Source: Corythucha ciliata
Taxonomy: Eukaryota > Arthropoda > Insecta > Hemiptera > Tingidae
Assembly: GCA_038030265.1 (NCBI GenBank)
Contig: CM075943.1
Span: 32,426,001 to 32,490,000, forward strand
Direction of reading: 5' to 3'
DNA: 64,000 nt
Shown: positions 11,817 to 24,323 of the stretch, in pieces
Layout of the letters: every line of letters starts with the position of its first letter
How positions within the stretch are numbered: position 1 is the first letter of the stretch
The notes under the pieces: generated by a model
What the model saw: only the letters and a program-made list of their open reading frames with translations
What the model was told of the DNA's origin: nothing
Databases searched by the model: none
Position numbers and translations under genes: made by a program

Positions 11817-12788
11817 TTAATTTGGTCGTAAGTACGTAACTCAAGTTGAGGCTTCGATAAGGGAAATCTCTGAATACGGCCATGAATGTCACAATGTAAA
11901 TATGTGGAGCGAAAGGTGAAATTCCTCTGGCACGTACGTCAGTAGTCTTGTGTCCAGTTAGTGAGAGAAATCGGCTTATAATTTCCATAGTTCATCTCCC
12001 TTTTTGAAGAACTAAAAATTCTGGAAACAATTAAACGATGAAATACTTTGCCTTAATTTCCTCACTCTTGAGGGTTGTGGGGGGGGGGAGATGTTTGTAC
12101 GGATTTTTTTTTTTTCAAGTACTTTTGTGATTCTCGGAACTAATTCATCAATAGATTACATTCAATCTATCTCAATTTAACTCTACGAGAGAGTCAGCAC
12201 AGCGTTCCAAAGCTGCGTGTTCTTGTCCCGACCGTGGTTTTTTGTAGCAATAAATGTTTTGGTTGCTCTGATGAAATAATATGCGAATAGTTGTACGCAT
12301 ACATTATTTCAAGTCAAAGCTGCGTTTATAAATAGTGTGCCTATTTTTCTTCTTGGATAACCTCAAAAGATTTTTCTCTTACAGTATTTTCCGTTCCCTG
12401 TTCGAGGCAGAAAGTCGATGTAGGGGCAAAACACGGTTTAGAAGGGTAGGAGGAGCAGCAAAAGTCTGCGAAGATTTCTTATTGCAACCATTCCACCGTT
12501 CAGGCCAACTTCCTTCCCTTTTACCGCTTCAACAAACCCAAGCCTCTCTTTTTTCTTCCTTTATGTTTTCAATAGTCCTTCCCCGCTTTCCACCGACCTG
12601 ATTTTTTTCCCCAACTCATCCATTCTTTTCTAAAGCTTTTAGGATTTTTCCTTTTTGGGTGGGAATGACGTAAATGTTTTTTGTGCTTCGCTGACAGAGA
12701 TAGTTGTAAGCCCATTGAACTATACTCAAGAGTCGGGATTCTCCTTATTCCTTGTCGTCTAAATTGCGCTGCGTTTATTTATTTTCAG

Positions 12789-13684
12789 AAGGACAATACT
12801 ACTACACACAAATCTGACAATGACCGTGAAAAGCTTATGCATCAACTTGGCAGGCTATGGCTGAAATCTGAAGTGTCCAATTTAGAGGACAAGACAAGGA
12901 AAGTAGTCAAGGATAGTCTCTCTCCATACCTTGTCCCCGACTCTGAAGCTTTTCTGAATCATCCATCTTTGATCAAACAATTGATGTGCTGTAAAAAGTT
13001 TATCGTTTTAATTCCAACCATAGGTATACGTCTAAGACTTCCGTTTCACCAGTGGTCTTGAGAAAACTAATGCGATTTTGTCTGAATGCTAGTTCTCAGT
13101 GCGCTGGATGAGTGTAAACAGGGTAGCAGCAAAGTACGCGACACTTTGAGATGGCTGGAATGGCAATTGAGAAACGGCAAACGTAACGTTAGACTTCAGA
13201 GGTCAAATGAACATTTACAAGTACCGTACATTAAACTACCCAAAAAGAAAGACAAAGAGGCCTGGTATGAATTATGTTATCTGAATTACGAATGTATGCT
13301 GTTACTAACGATAATTTGTCCAAATTTCCGATTTATGTTTTCTCAGGATGTTCATGCATGTGGTCGAATGCTGCAATTATTTATGCAATCAAAGTACTGG
13401 CGAGAAGAATCCAGAACTGGTGACATTGTTAACGGGTTCCAAGTCACTTCAACCCAACGCTTCTAATGCATCTCCTAACGGATTCAGTCTCGTCGGTCTC
13501 GCCAAATCTGCCGGTAAGTAAACAACTGACTGGTGGCGGAGTTAAAATGCAAATTTCAACTCAAAAATTATTATTTTGTACACTACCACCCGCTCTATTT
13601 GGTGATTCGAATCTAGGCATAAATGTTGAGCACATCGAAGCTTTTTTCACTAAATGGAAAAGCTCCTCCAAGAGTCATGGCTGA
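12789..13684 (+). CDS. Smg5: SMG5-like NMD factor, last four exons, copy 2
   Basis: Second copy of the Smg5 3' end, with exons 12789-13023, 13093-13264, 13347-13513 and 13617-13684. I saw no coding difference from copy 1, and splice sites and stop are intact. The 6 kb to its left (6087-12788) contains no recognisable upstream Smg5 exons, only transposon and minisatellite sequence plus the duplicated non-coding flank. If the assembly is right, this copy is therefore a 5'-truncated gene with no promoter of its own; if it is wrong, this is the same exon set seen twice. A matching AATAAA lies at 14152-14157. Confidence 0.78.
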
Positions 13685-15490
13685 AATTTCCATCTAGCCG
13701 GAGGGCTTTACTACTGGAAATGGCTTCTTCAGGAGGAAAATTATTCAAAAACTGAAAAAAATAATATACATGAAGAAAGGAAGATGAAGGGGAGAAAGCA
13801 CTGGCGTGGGAAGGGGAAAAGAGGGACATTACAGAGGAGTTTAAAAGGCATAACATAACCTTGCAAGGCAGAGTTGGATTTTACGGAAGGAAAAGCACGT
13901 TTTTAAAAGTCCATTCGCCGTCGTCCCACACTTCCCCAAAGCCCTCGACGCTCCCAAGGAAACATCTTTGCTGGCCGTATCGGGGCTCTGAACTCTTTTG
14001 CTATCCTTTATTTCCTTTTTACGATCTGGGCCGGCCGATAATCTTCATTGTCATTGTCAAGAATACAATCGTCCCATAAACACCCAACATTCTTCGTTTA
14101 TATATTTTACCGGGGGCACTTGGTTGATGCATATACGCTCATTAAGTTTCAAATAAAGTGGAACTAATACAAATTGTGTAGAACAAGCTATTTAGTTGTT
14201 TAAAATTGTGGTAAAATCATTCCAACAAGGCGTTCCAAGCCAATAGACGATCGAACCAATGTACTTACTTCTTAAAATGATATTTGCATCTGCTTAACAT
14301 TGCCGGATAAAAATGAACTGGTTTATACAATACAAAAAGATGACAAATTATAACAAAATAGCGTTTTGGTCATTTCAAACTTGGAAATCTCTGCCATTGT
14401 AGTTTAGGCGTAGAATATAGTTGTTAATTTTGCCGACCTTTAGTAGACGATAGCCACATAAATGTTTCGGGGTTACTTACTTGGTCTTGACAAGGTTTTC
14501 TTTTGTTTTTTTGTTGATTAATTTCATTTCCAAAATTATTTTTCATTTCAAACTTTTTCGAAGGAATGCTTGATTGAAAAATTTTTTTATTGAAAAGAAC
14601 TCTAAATTTTTCCACATAATTAAAATGTTTGACGAAATATTTTCTTTATTTTTTTTTTGGCACTATCTAGAAGTTTTCATTTTTCCCTGCTTTGCGATGT
14701 TGAAGCTAACATTTGTAATTCGTTATTAATAAAAATGATCAAAAAAATTAGATAAAGCACTTCGCGTAAGTTATTGCGTTTTATTGCACCTTACCCTTGA
14801 ATCAAAAACGAAATGTGACACGACGTTCCGGAGTATTATTTGGAAAAAATGTGCCCTGGGTTGCTCGACAAACAAGGTGAGTGAGTGAGTGTGTGAATTG
14901 AGGGGGAGGGGGTGATTGATGGGGGAGGGGCGAATCAATTTTTTCACATGGAGCAGTGGTTGTTTAAAATCGAAAATACACTTTCATTAGCATCGCATTA
15001 CTGAATCTAGTTTTCCGCGTTAAGACACGGACCAAAAGTGGTGCTTCGTACGATTTTGAATCCGAGAAAAACATTTTTGCGAATATGAAGGATTTCAGCA
15101 TGAGAAAATTAGTAAAGTACCATTATTCGTACAACATAGTTTTTCCGCGTGCGGACCAGTTCGCGTTCGGTGTGGCGGGGCCTTAAGGGAACTATACAAC
15201 CCATGAAGTCCATCTTGGGGTAAGAAGATTATCAAAATTGTGTGTGAATTGAGGTGGAAATACTCTGAAGTATTGCCTTTGAAGTGAGCAAAAAAATAAT
15301 ATCCCCTAGTAGGCCGAGCATACATTGTACATTTACACCCAAAAATGCTGGTACTTTCACCTGGTTTATGGGTTTTCTAATAAGGGGCTGTCATAAAGTC
15401 AATCCATCGTTTGAAAGAATGAGGTGAGTTGTCCTTTCAGCAGGATAATGGAGGGAGGGGGATTGAAAAGCTCCCCCAGCCGAACCACAC

Positions 15491-16400
15491 GATTACAGCC
15501 GTTTTCTAGCCACGAATTAGCGTTTTCTCTACCTCTTATCCGTGGATTAACGCTTTATATCCATTTAAGCCGTGAACTTGAGTTTTGCCTCCACTTAAGT
15601 CGCGAATAAGCGATTTTCTTAATTTTAGCGGCTCACCAGAGATTGTTCTCCATTTTAGCTTCGAAGTTGTCTGAAGCCGCGAATAGGCGTTTTCTTACAT
15701 GATATCCGATAGCCGCACATCATCGTTTTACTCAATTTTGGCTGCGAATTAACGTATTTTCTCAATTTTAACCTCGAATTTGAAGTTTTTCTCAATTTCG
15801 GCCCGAAATTGGCGTTTTTTCCTCATTTTTATCGGTAATTAGCGTTTAGCCGTGAATTAGCGATTTTAAGAATTTTAGCTGTGAATTACAGACTTTTTCG
15901 ACTCTTGGCCATGAATTAGCGCTTTTTCTAAATTTTAGTAACGAATTAACGTTTTCTCAATTTATGCCGTGAGTTATTGTTTTTTTTTAGTTCTACCCGC
16001 GAATGATAGTTTTTTTCATTCGTATCCGCGATTAGCAGTATTTCTTAGTTTTACTCTCAAATTGAGGGTTTTCAATTCTATCCTTGAATTAGCGTTTTAA
16101 AACGGTAAATTAGTATTTTTCTCAATTTGGCCGCGATTCCGAGTTTTTTTCAAATTTTTAACGCGAATTAACGCGTTTTTCCCCTCTTTCCGCGAATCTT
16201 GGTCCAAGAACAGCAAATTCTATCGTTCATTTATTCAGAATTTCAGTCGTGAAATGACGTCTATAACATACTCCGCGATTTCCTGTATGGACGTTGCCTC
16301 GAGAAACGGCAATTGAAAGCTTTTTTGCAGTTTTAGCCACGAATTAGTGTGTATTTTTTGTTTTCAATATTTTCGCAACTCTTAAGTGAATCCCCTAAAT
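15491..16400 (+). repeat. Degenerate ~30-bp minisatellite array (copy 2 and extension)
   Basis: Continuation of the array seen at 5140-5586, here not interrupted by a gap. Units of the TTTTCTCAATTTTAGCCGCG-AATTAGCG type drift in sequence and length. At 16540-16740 units of the opposite orientation follow, so the locus is an inverted arrangement of arrays. Confidence 0.8.
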
Positions 16401-16539
16401 TTCAGCCATTTACGGATTTACTCGAACTGGGGATCAGGGTTTTTTCTCTGAACATTCTGCCCCTAAAAACCCTAATAATCTTGGAATTCAGTCCGAAAAA
16501 CAGATTTCCCACCGAAAAAAAATGACCATTTTTTGCAAA

Positions 16540-16740
16540 GTCGCTTCACGGCTAAAATTTAGAGAATCGGTAATTCCGGGCTGAAGTGGAAAAGTGTTAA
16601 TTCACAGCTGAAATTGAGAAAAATCGCTCATTTGCGCTAAAATTGAGAGATATGATCTGCGAAATTGTAAGTTCGGATCGGGGAACGCTTCTTGTCTAGA
16701 TACCCGCAAAATTGCGGATCTAAATATGCGAGAGTATCGG
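16540..16740 (-). repeat. Minisatellite array, opposite orientation
   Basis: Several reverse-complement units (GCTAAAATTGAGA, GAGAAAAATCGCTCATTTGCG) of the dispersed ~30-bp family, separated from the plus-orientation array by about 140 bp. Confidence 0.6.
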
Positions 16741-17147
16741 GGCGTCCCGTCGTAGGGCGAAAAGGCTCTCCGCCCCCACCCCCATCATTACAAAGTTGCA
16801 ACATTTCTCTCCAACAATGGCTGAAAATTTACAATATCACGAATTTTACGTCTTAATTCGAGTGCGTTCGATCCTTGTTACTTCCTTTCAGAGAAAGGAA
16901 GAATGGTGTTTTTTGGTTGGTGCAGACCCTCGGCTAGCCTGCCCCGACTGCGCCACGGCCTGACGGAAAGCCGTGCTATTGCAACATAAAATTTAGAGAT
17001 GAAAATTTTTTTTTCTACGCTCCCTCTATTATTTATGTGTGCTCGCTGGCTGTGTGTTACCTATTTGTAAATAAATGCTTAATGGATATTGCCTTTTTTC
17101 TCCCCAACGTTTTTCCAAAACGGGACTTACGGTTCCCTTTCATAGTT

Positions 17148-18251
17148 CGAGAGCTAGCGACAGTCCTATTCAACCGGAAGAACATAGTCACTAAAGGTGT
17201 GCAAAATGATGGCATTTGACCCCCTATTTACGAGTCCGGAAGTCTGCCATGCTGTATCTGGGGCCTAAGGATTTTATAGCTAATTAAAGTCCTTAATTTG
17301 GGACATGAATTTAACCAGAAGAACATAGTCCAGAAACTAGTCTAATTCGAAAGGTTTTATGGAGCTGATTATGAATATGATCGTCTGCCGCCGTCTGCCT
17401 GGGGCATTTGCCCTCAATGGCTCGCCAAACTCCCTAAATCAGGGATAATAATTAACCGGAAAAACTAAGTCCGGAATATTGTCTTATGCGACAGGTGTTC
17501 TAACTAAGGGACTGTGTTACTCTGGTTAATCATTTCCCCTCTGTGCAGTTTGACGGGTCACTGAGGGCAAGTGCCCCAGGTAGACGCCGACAGACGATTA
17601 TATTTGTAATCATTTCAGAAAACCTATCGAATAGGACCTGTTTCAGGACTATGTTCTTCCGGTTAATTAAAATTTACCGAATTACGTGAGTTTGGCGAGC
17701 CACAGAGGGCAAATACCCCAGGCAGACGGTGGCGGACGATCATATTTGTAATCAGCTTCATAAAACCTTTCGAATGAGACTAGCATCACGACTATTTTCT
17801 TCCGGTTAATCATTTTCCTCTGGTGCAGTTTGACTGGTCACTAAGGGCATGTGCCCCAGGCAGACACCGGCAGACGGTCATTTTCGTATTCAGCCACGTG
17901 AAACCCTGTCGCATAAGACAATATTCCGGACTTAGTTTTTCCGGTTAATTATTATCCCTGATTTAGGGAGTTTGGCGAGCCACTGAGGGCAAATGCCCCA
18001 GGCAGACGGCGGCAGACGATCATATTCGTAATCAGCTCCATAAAACCTTTCGAATGAGACTAGTTTTAGGACTATGTTCTTCTGGTTAATTCGTGTCCCA
18101 AATTAAGGACTTTGATTATCTATAAAATCCTCAGGCCCCAGATACAGCGTGGCAGACTTCCGGATTCGTATATAGGGGGTCAAATGCCATCATTTTGCAT
18201 ACCTTTCGTGACTATGTTCTTCCGGTTGAATGGGACTGTCGCCAGCTCTCG
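17148..18251. mobile_element. Foldback element with internal ~141-bp tandem repeats
   Basis: Arms of about 363 bp (17148-17510 and 17889-18251) are inverted and closely similar, ending in CGAGAGCT. The interior holds head-to-tail units that share CCCCAGGCAGAC, TTTCGAATGAGAC and CTATGTTCTTCCGGTTAAT; the CCCCAG tract recurs at 17574, 17716, 17854 and 17996, giving spacings of 142, 138 and 142 bp. Alternate units resemble each other more, suggesting a two-unit higher-order repeat. There is no protein-coding frame. The architecture matches foldback-type elements with tandemly repeated inverted termini. Confidence 0.75.
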
Positions 18252-21200
18252 GTCTATCAGAAGCCATAAAATAAAATTTAACGGTAACGATTTAACTTTC
18301 ATCACAATAGTGCCGAAGAAACGGATCAACGAGTACCGGCGTTAACCTTTTCAGTACAACGGCGGAGTAACGAGCAACGGCATTAACGTTTTGAGTAACG
18401 ATGCCAGATCTTCCCGGAAGTAGCTTCCCTAAGCACTCCCAAATCCTCCGTTTTAAAAACTCACTGTCTAAAATTGCAAGACAAACGAAATGACTTCCGA
18501 CGCAAGTCAATGAGAAACGTTTTCACCCATGAAAGAACTTGTTAAATTCGAAGTATATTATGACAGAGTAATAAACTCCCAGCCCATAACCTCCTTTAAA
18601 AAATAATACGAAATAACAAAAAAAAAAAAAATAGAGAAAGTACGCCCAAGTAACCAAAGCCTTTTTCCTTATCTCACTTGGGCCTGGCTACTAATCACTT
18701 ACAAATGCATCAGGCCAGCAGCAGGCAACGGAGATGACGGAGAAAGCGAAAGTACTGGCACCGAAACGATGATGTGGCCATCAGAAAATAATTATGTTGC
18801 TTTACAGTAGAAGATCGATGTGCTTCCCCTTTCCACGGCTGCTAAGGTTTACCGCACGTTGTCGTTTCTGTCTCTCCTGAATTAACTTGTATCATGAAAT
18901 CCTCGAACTAACCAATTGACAGCTCTTTCCAATAACAAGCGAAATATCCGCTCCCCTCACCATCGCCCAGTAGTATGCGCGAGTAATGATGCCAGAGCGA
19001 TGTGCTTCTGATGTTATACTCTTCGTTAAATTGTTAATTTCCGCTCACTTCATTTCTCTGCTAAACCCAGACCCTGGCCCTTTTAATCTCATTGAATATC
19101 CTCTTCTCTTCATAATTCCTCTTTTCATTTTTGTGTTGCAACGGCGAATTTTATTGAAAAACTGATGTTGGATAGCTAATGAAGCATAATTACGGCTCAG
19201 AGGCGTGGACTATGGATTTTAGTTTAGAGAGGGGGAGAATTTATCAGGTCTGTGCCTCTCGCGCCATCAGTAATTTGCATACAGCAACTACTACTCTCCT
19301 ATATACTTCAGCTGTATTATTCACCCCAACACGCTTCTACCTGTGCATCACTTTTTCCCAGAGGCCCAGAGTCACTCAGACTAATAATGAACGCAAAATA
19401 ATTTTATACGTATAATGAAACATTAGAGGATACACGTGGGGTGCACGATATTTGGACATGACAGCCTTGAATATCACAAATGCAAAATTTTACCATACCA
19501 TAATGAGACAAAAACTTATTGTTGCTTGTTTTGCAAGCATCAAGGGAGTGCAGAAAAGACCGAGAGCCGAGCCAACACGACAACAACAAAAAGTTTACCT
19601 ATACGTTGCATCTAAATAATTTTCTGGTTCGCGTTGCATGTTCAGGCGAAGGGGTGGCGTTGCATGTGCAGTAGTGCTGGAAAAAGCTATGTCTTGGCTT
19701 ACTTACTTCAAAAAAAGAGTCTAACAACCAGAAAAAAAGTATCTACGCTTGAATGAACGGAGGTAAGACATCCAGTGTAGTTTTATCTTCTAACACATTA
19801 CAGCTTAAGACGAGGGCTCTATACGGCCGCTACCATTAAAATGTAGACGCGTTAAACTCACTTGTGCAAGGGGCTGCAGACAGCATTTGATGTGAACGTG
19901 TAAAACGCGTCGTAATTTTCGCTATTCAATTCTGCAAACCAAGTGCTCATTCATTCTATACACAATGTGAACAGGCTCTATGAGCCGCCAAAAAAATAAC
20001 ACAACTTCTTGTTCCCTAAGGGAACGTCGAAATACTTCCTGTTCCCTAAGGGAACGTGGAAGTAAGAAGGAAATTGAAAGCCCTTCAAAGATAGCTATTG
20101 ATTTTCGACGTTATTGCAGTCATCGTCATCGCTTTCACGGGAGGTCAGGATCGAAAAATTATAGTCCAAAAGAGTGCGTTTCGTTTATGGAAAAAAATCA
20201 AAAGTTTGGGAAATGAGGAAAGGGAAATTAATTAGATACCTTTCTTTTTCCCCTGTCCATTAATTTGTTTTAAAAGAGGAACCAACAATTGAAGCATTCA
20301 GTAATTGCAACAAGTGGCCAAGTTTAATTAGCGAATTGGACGACTTATCGAACATCACAACACTCAGCTCTCAGCTCGGCATGTTTTCATCCATTCTGCA
20401 TTCATTCTGCAATAGAAATACCTATTAAATTGTGTTGGCATTACAACCATCAGCGAGCACAGATAAGAAATAGAGGGAGTTTATTTATTAATAGAAAATG
20501 TGATGCAAGATATGTCTCATTTCCTCCTCTCTTACCCAGTATAGGGAGAAAAAAAGTGCTGGATGTGATTTCTTGGAAAGATCACTTGGGCTTCGTGAGC
20601 AGCGTTTAGTCCACACTATCTCACATGCTGGTTGAACTTGGAGTTCTTACTCCTGATGTACTCTTTCCATCGCACCCGGAACGCCCAGGAAGTTCGTCCA
20701 CAATATGTTGCTGCCTGACAGCCACTAGCAAATAGAAAAGGCCATTTTTTGGGAATCCTTAGAGGCACTATGTATTCGGCAAGAAGTGGATCACCAAGGG
20801 ACAGCTTTGCCTCAACGAAAGACAAGAAGGAAGCAATTCACCTTTCGCGTCGATTTTTCCCCTCTTACCGCGTGGAGAACCCCCCGCTACTGTGATTTGA
20901 CTACTGTGTCTTGTGTCTTTTGCTATCTTTATAAGTTATTTCATAAAAATGAATTTGTAGTCGTTTCACAGTGGTTTAGTAAAGTAAAACTACTTTAACA
21001 CTCGAACATTCAAAATAAAAAGTTGGTTCCAACGCCAAATTTTCCATCTGCTCAACGTAGCACGTATTAGAAAGTTACAGAGCGCCAAGCGTCGGGTTTT
21101 GGAGTGGGGGGTGTAGGAAGACCAAAAATCTCGGGTTTTCACAGTTTTTCGCCTGTATCTTGAAAGCTGAAGGGTTTAGCGCAGACGATTCCCTTTGCAA

Positions 21201-21777
21201 AACGTGTTAGCATTAAATTGTGAACAAAAAAGTTCCACACAATTTTTTTCCCCCCAAGAACGGTCACAAAAGTACCATTTTCTAATATTCTTGATTTTTT
21301 GTGAGAAATATGAAAAGTACACCTGTCTGTGACAAGCACCAGGTCTTTGGAATAATGATGGGCATACGGAAGCTGGTTAGAGTAGACCTGATTTAGCGTC
21401 GATTTTACCATATTGCACTTTATTCGACAACTTCTTGGTTTTCGTGATATCGAACGTAATCGTTGTTTATCCTTATTTCTCGGTTTCCCCCGTAAAACTG
21501 TTGACAGCGCTATTTAGAAAGGATTAAATGGGGACTGAGCAGACCACTGTTGGGTCCAAGATCCCAAACTGAGGTTACACACGTTATGCTCAATGCGCTG
21601 CTCCAAGATGAAGGAACCTAGAAAAATTTTATTAAATCGAAGGCCCGAGTCCTTAGTAAGACAATGGTATAAAACAAAATTAGACTTTCTTGAACCAATG
21701 AGCATTGATTTGAAAGTTCTCGAGAAGACAAAAAACAAGTTGGCTAAATAAAATTTACCAGTTGGTTTGTTTTGTTT
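18252..21777. other. Long non-coding interval
   Basis: No exon, RNA gene or clear transposon found. Small items: a 30-bp-spaced pair of the palindrome GTTCCCTAAGGGAAC at 20011-20025 and 20041-20055, poly(A) near 18619-18632, and pyrimidine-rich tracts. Open frames at 19179-19415, 19980-20216, 21139-21411 and 21514-21819 have no recognisable domains. Confidence 0.4.
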
Positions 21778-22208
21778 TGTTCCGACAGCAGCCTGTCGGG
21801 AAAAGTGCATTTCATTCATGCGACAATCGACTCAAACCTCATAAGTTAGAACGATATCAATCAATTATGAATGACATTTAGGCCGTGGTATAGAAAGTCA
21901 AAATCATAAAATCGTGTTTCTTTTTTACCGCAGCCCCCTTTTTTGGCACCAACTGGGCGGGAACAAAATGAGGAAAATGTAAATATAATAAATACACCAT
22001 ACCACGGTGAACAGAGTCGGTTGGGTTGCATATACGATATGGGAAGGGGAACTCTTGTCAGAGGAATTATTTGCAATTAAAATCTTTATCCCGGCCTAAA
22101 TTTCATTCATAATTGATTGATATCGTTCTAACTTATGAGGTTTGAGTGAGTCGATTGTCGCATGAATGAATTGCACTTTTCCCGACAGGCTGCTGTCGGA
22201 ACAAAACT
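21778..22208. mobile_element. Terminal-inverted-repeat element (~430 bp)
   Basis: The left arm 21778-21893 and right arm 22088-22208 are near-perfect inverted repeats of about 115 bp ending in TTGTTCCGACAGCAGCCTG. The middle is unique and non-coding. A third copy of just the right tip (CCCGACAGGCTGCTGTCGG) follows at 22235-22253 after a T-rich spacer, suggesting an adjacent truncated or rearranged copy. Confidence 0.75.
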
Positions 22209-22844
22209 TTTTTTTTTAATTAAAAAAAATCACTTTGCCCGACAGGCTGCTGTCGGAACAAAACTCTTCAGATTACGTCAATTTTCAGATCAGTTACATT
22301 AGGTTAAATGGTATGTCACAATTTCGCCATTGCGGAATGCTTGTGTTCGAATCCGAAACAATTTGTTTTAAATTTTTTGTTTGTTTCTCCCTTTTTGGCC
22401 CACCTCAGGATTTTTTACTCAAGATTTATTAGGCTGTAGGCAAAACAAACAAAAGAGACTGCTCAAAATACAATGTCAATGAAATGTTTTGGTAATTGGG
22501 TGGTCCATAAAGGCATAGCGTTAATTTAATAGCTCCCCTCCGCCGAGAACTCCCCTGCCATATCAACGGATTTGGTTCACTAAGGTCTCATACGAAAGCG
22601 CGTTCATTTCTCATTACTGGAGTCAATTTTGGGGGCAATTGCAGCAATAGCCGTGCGGTAGCGAATTTTCAACTAATTCAAACCCCTCTTTCACACCGTT
22701 CCCGTGGACCGATTCATCTGGATCACGAACTCGTCCGAGATATTCACGATATTGATTTTTAGGCCGAATTTGATTGACTTAAGTCAAAAATTGCGACCGT
22801 GATCGTGCTAACAAAAAAGGGCCATAAATATATATATAAATATA

Positions 22845-24323
22845 CAGGGTGTTTCAGGAGGATCCGGCAATACTTGCACATGGTGTACTACTAAGTAAGG
22901 CGAACCAAAATTACTATGTGGACATAGGGTCGCAAACGCTTCGTTTCAGAGTTACAGAGAATTTTGAGTTTTTTAAGCCAAACCATCTCTTTCCCCAAAA
23001 AAGCTTTCTTAACGGTCTAGCCGTTCAAGGTAGAACAAAATGAATTACATTTCTGAAAAGAGCGCAAAATTTGACTTTAGAAAACCTAAGAATAACACGC
23101 CATAATTTCTTTAAGTACGTCTAGTTATTTTTTGGAAAAATGAAAAAGTGTGACATTGAATTTTTGAGTTTCATTCAGAGGTGAATTACGCTCAATCCGT
23201 AGTGGGTCGGATATTGTTACGGTATTGTAAAAACATGCCCATTTTGTAAGCTTTCCAATGACGTAAGAAAATTTGAAATTGGTTGGATTTTTACTGAGAC
23301 ATCACACTAAAGGATCGGGAAATCGGCGAAAATTGTCGAAATAAGCCACATTGCACCCACTAGGAAAACATCGGGGAACATTTTTTTCAGACATCACAAT
23401 CACCTCATTGAGGTTCATGGATCAAAATAATTTCAGAAAAATCAATGATTCATACCGATCATGATCACCCCCACCCATCCACTCCGCTCAAACTATGAAA
23501 TAATCGTTCGGAATTGGTTGACAGTTTGCCTTCCATAATTTATTATTTTAATTCAAAATTGTTTTTTCTGGTAAAAATTCACACCATACGCGTGAATAAA
23601 CGCAATTGCCATTCGAAAACGCCTGAGAAATGGTGACGGATGACGAGCTAGTACGAAACTGATCAGATAATTTTAAACAATTATTTGCTTATGGAAGTGA
23701 TGGGGAGGGGATGATGTTCATTGACATTGACCATCGTTTTTTCATTATTAGTTCATTACTTTGTAACATGAGGGGATTGTGATGTCTGAAAAAAATGTTC
23801 CCCTAGTAGGCACAATGAGGCTTATTTTGACGGTTTTCACTGGTTTCCCGAACGTTTAGTGTGATATCTCAGTAAAAATCCAACCAATTTGAAATTGTTT
23901 TTAAGTCATTTGAAAGCTTACAAAATGGGCATGTTTTTACAGAAGCGTAGCAATATCCGTCCCACTATGGAATGAGCAAAATTCTCCTCTGAAAGAAGCA
24001 CGAAAATTCCAAGTCACACTTTTTCGTTGTTTCAAAGAATAACTAGACGTACTTAAAGACAATTATGGCGTGTTATTTACAGATTTTCTAATGTGAAATT
24101 TTGCGCTCTTTTCAGAAATTTAATTCATTTTGTTCCATCTTGAACGGTTTGTCCGTTAAAACCACTTTTTGTGGGAAAGAGGTGGTTGGGCTTAAAAACC
24201 ACAAAATTCTCAGTAACTGTGAAACGAAGCGTTTGCGACCTTATGTCCATATAGTAATTTTGGTTCGCCCTACTTAGTAGTACAACATGTGCAAGTATTG
24301 CCGAATCCTCCTGAAACACCCTG
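22845..24323. mobile_element. Foldback element, CAGGGTGTTTCAGGAGG family
   Basis: Ends are CAGGGTGTTTCAGGAGGAT and its inverse. Arms of about 560 bp (22845 to ~23400 and ~23775 to 24323) are inverted and roughly 80-85% alike by eye; the spacer is ~370 bp. It is flanked on both sides by TATATA-rich sequence that probably includes the target. Each arm holds an open frame of ~63 residues at its outer end, read inward, with no stop in either arm. No transposase is seen. Confidence 0.8.

Larger units (their letters stand above)
10354..15937. repeat. Segmental direct repeat, copy 2
   Basis: Second copy of the segment at 1-5586. It begins inside the right arm of a foldback element (from 9132), so the matching part of copy 1 probably continues left of the window. 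Unlike copy 1 it continues past the point where copy 1 meets the gap, into further ~30-bp minisatellite. The sequence after the gap (6087 on) does not match the sequence after 15937, so the two are not simply interchangeable beyond that point. Confidence 0.95.

Noticed and set aside
16740..17140. Search for a promoter or gene next to the foldback at 17.1 kb
   Set aside because: Only AT-rich DNA and a 60-codon frame without domain; nothing to support.
20011..20055. Pair of GTTCCCTAAGGGAAC palindromes considered as an operator or CRISPR-like repeat
   Set aside because: Only two units, no spacer array or associated genes, and the genome is animal; simple tandem duplication is sufficient.
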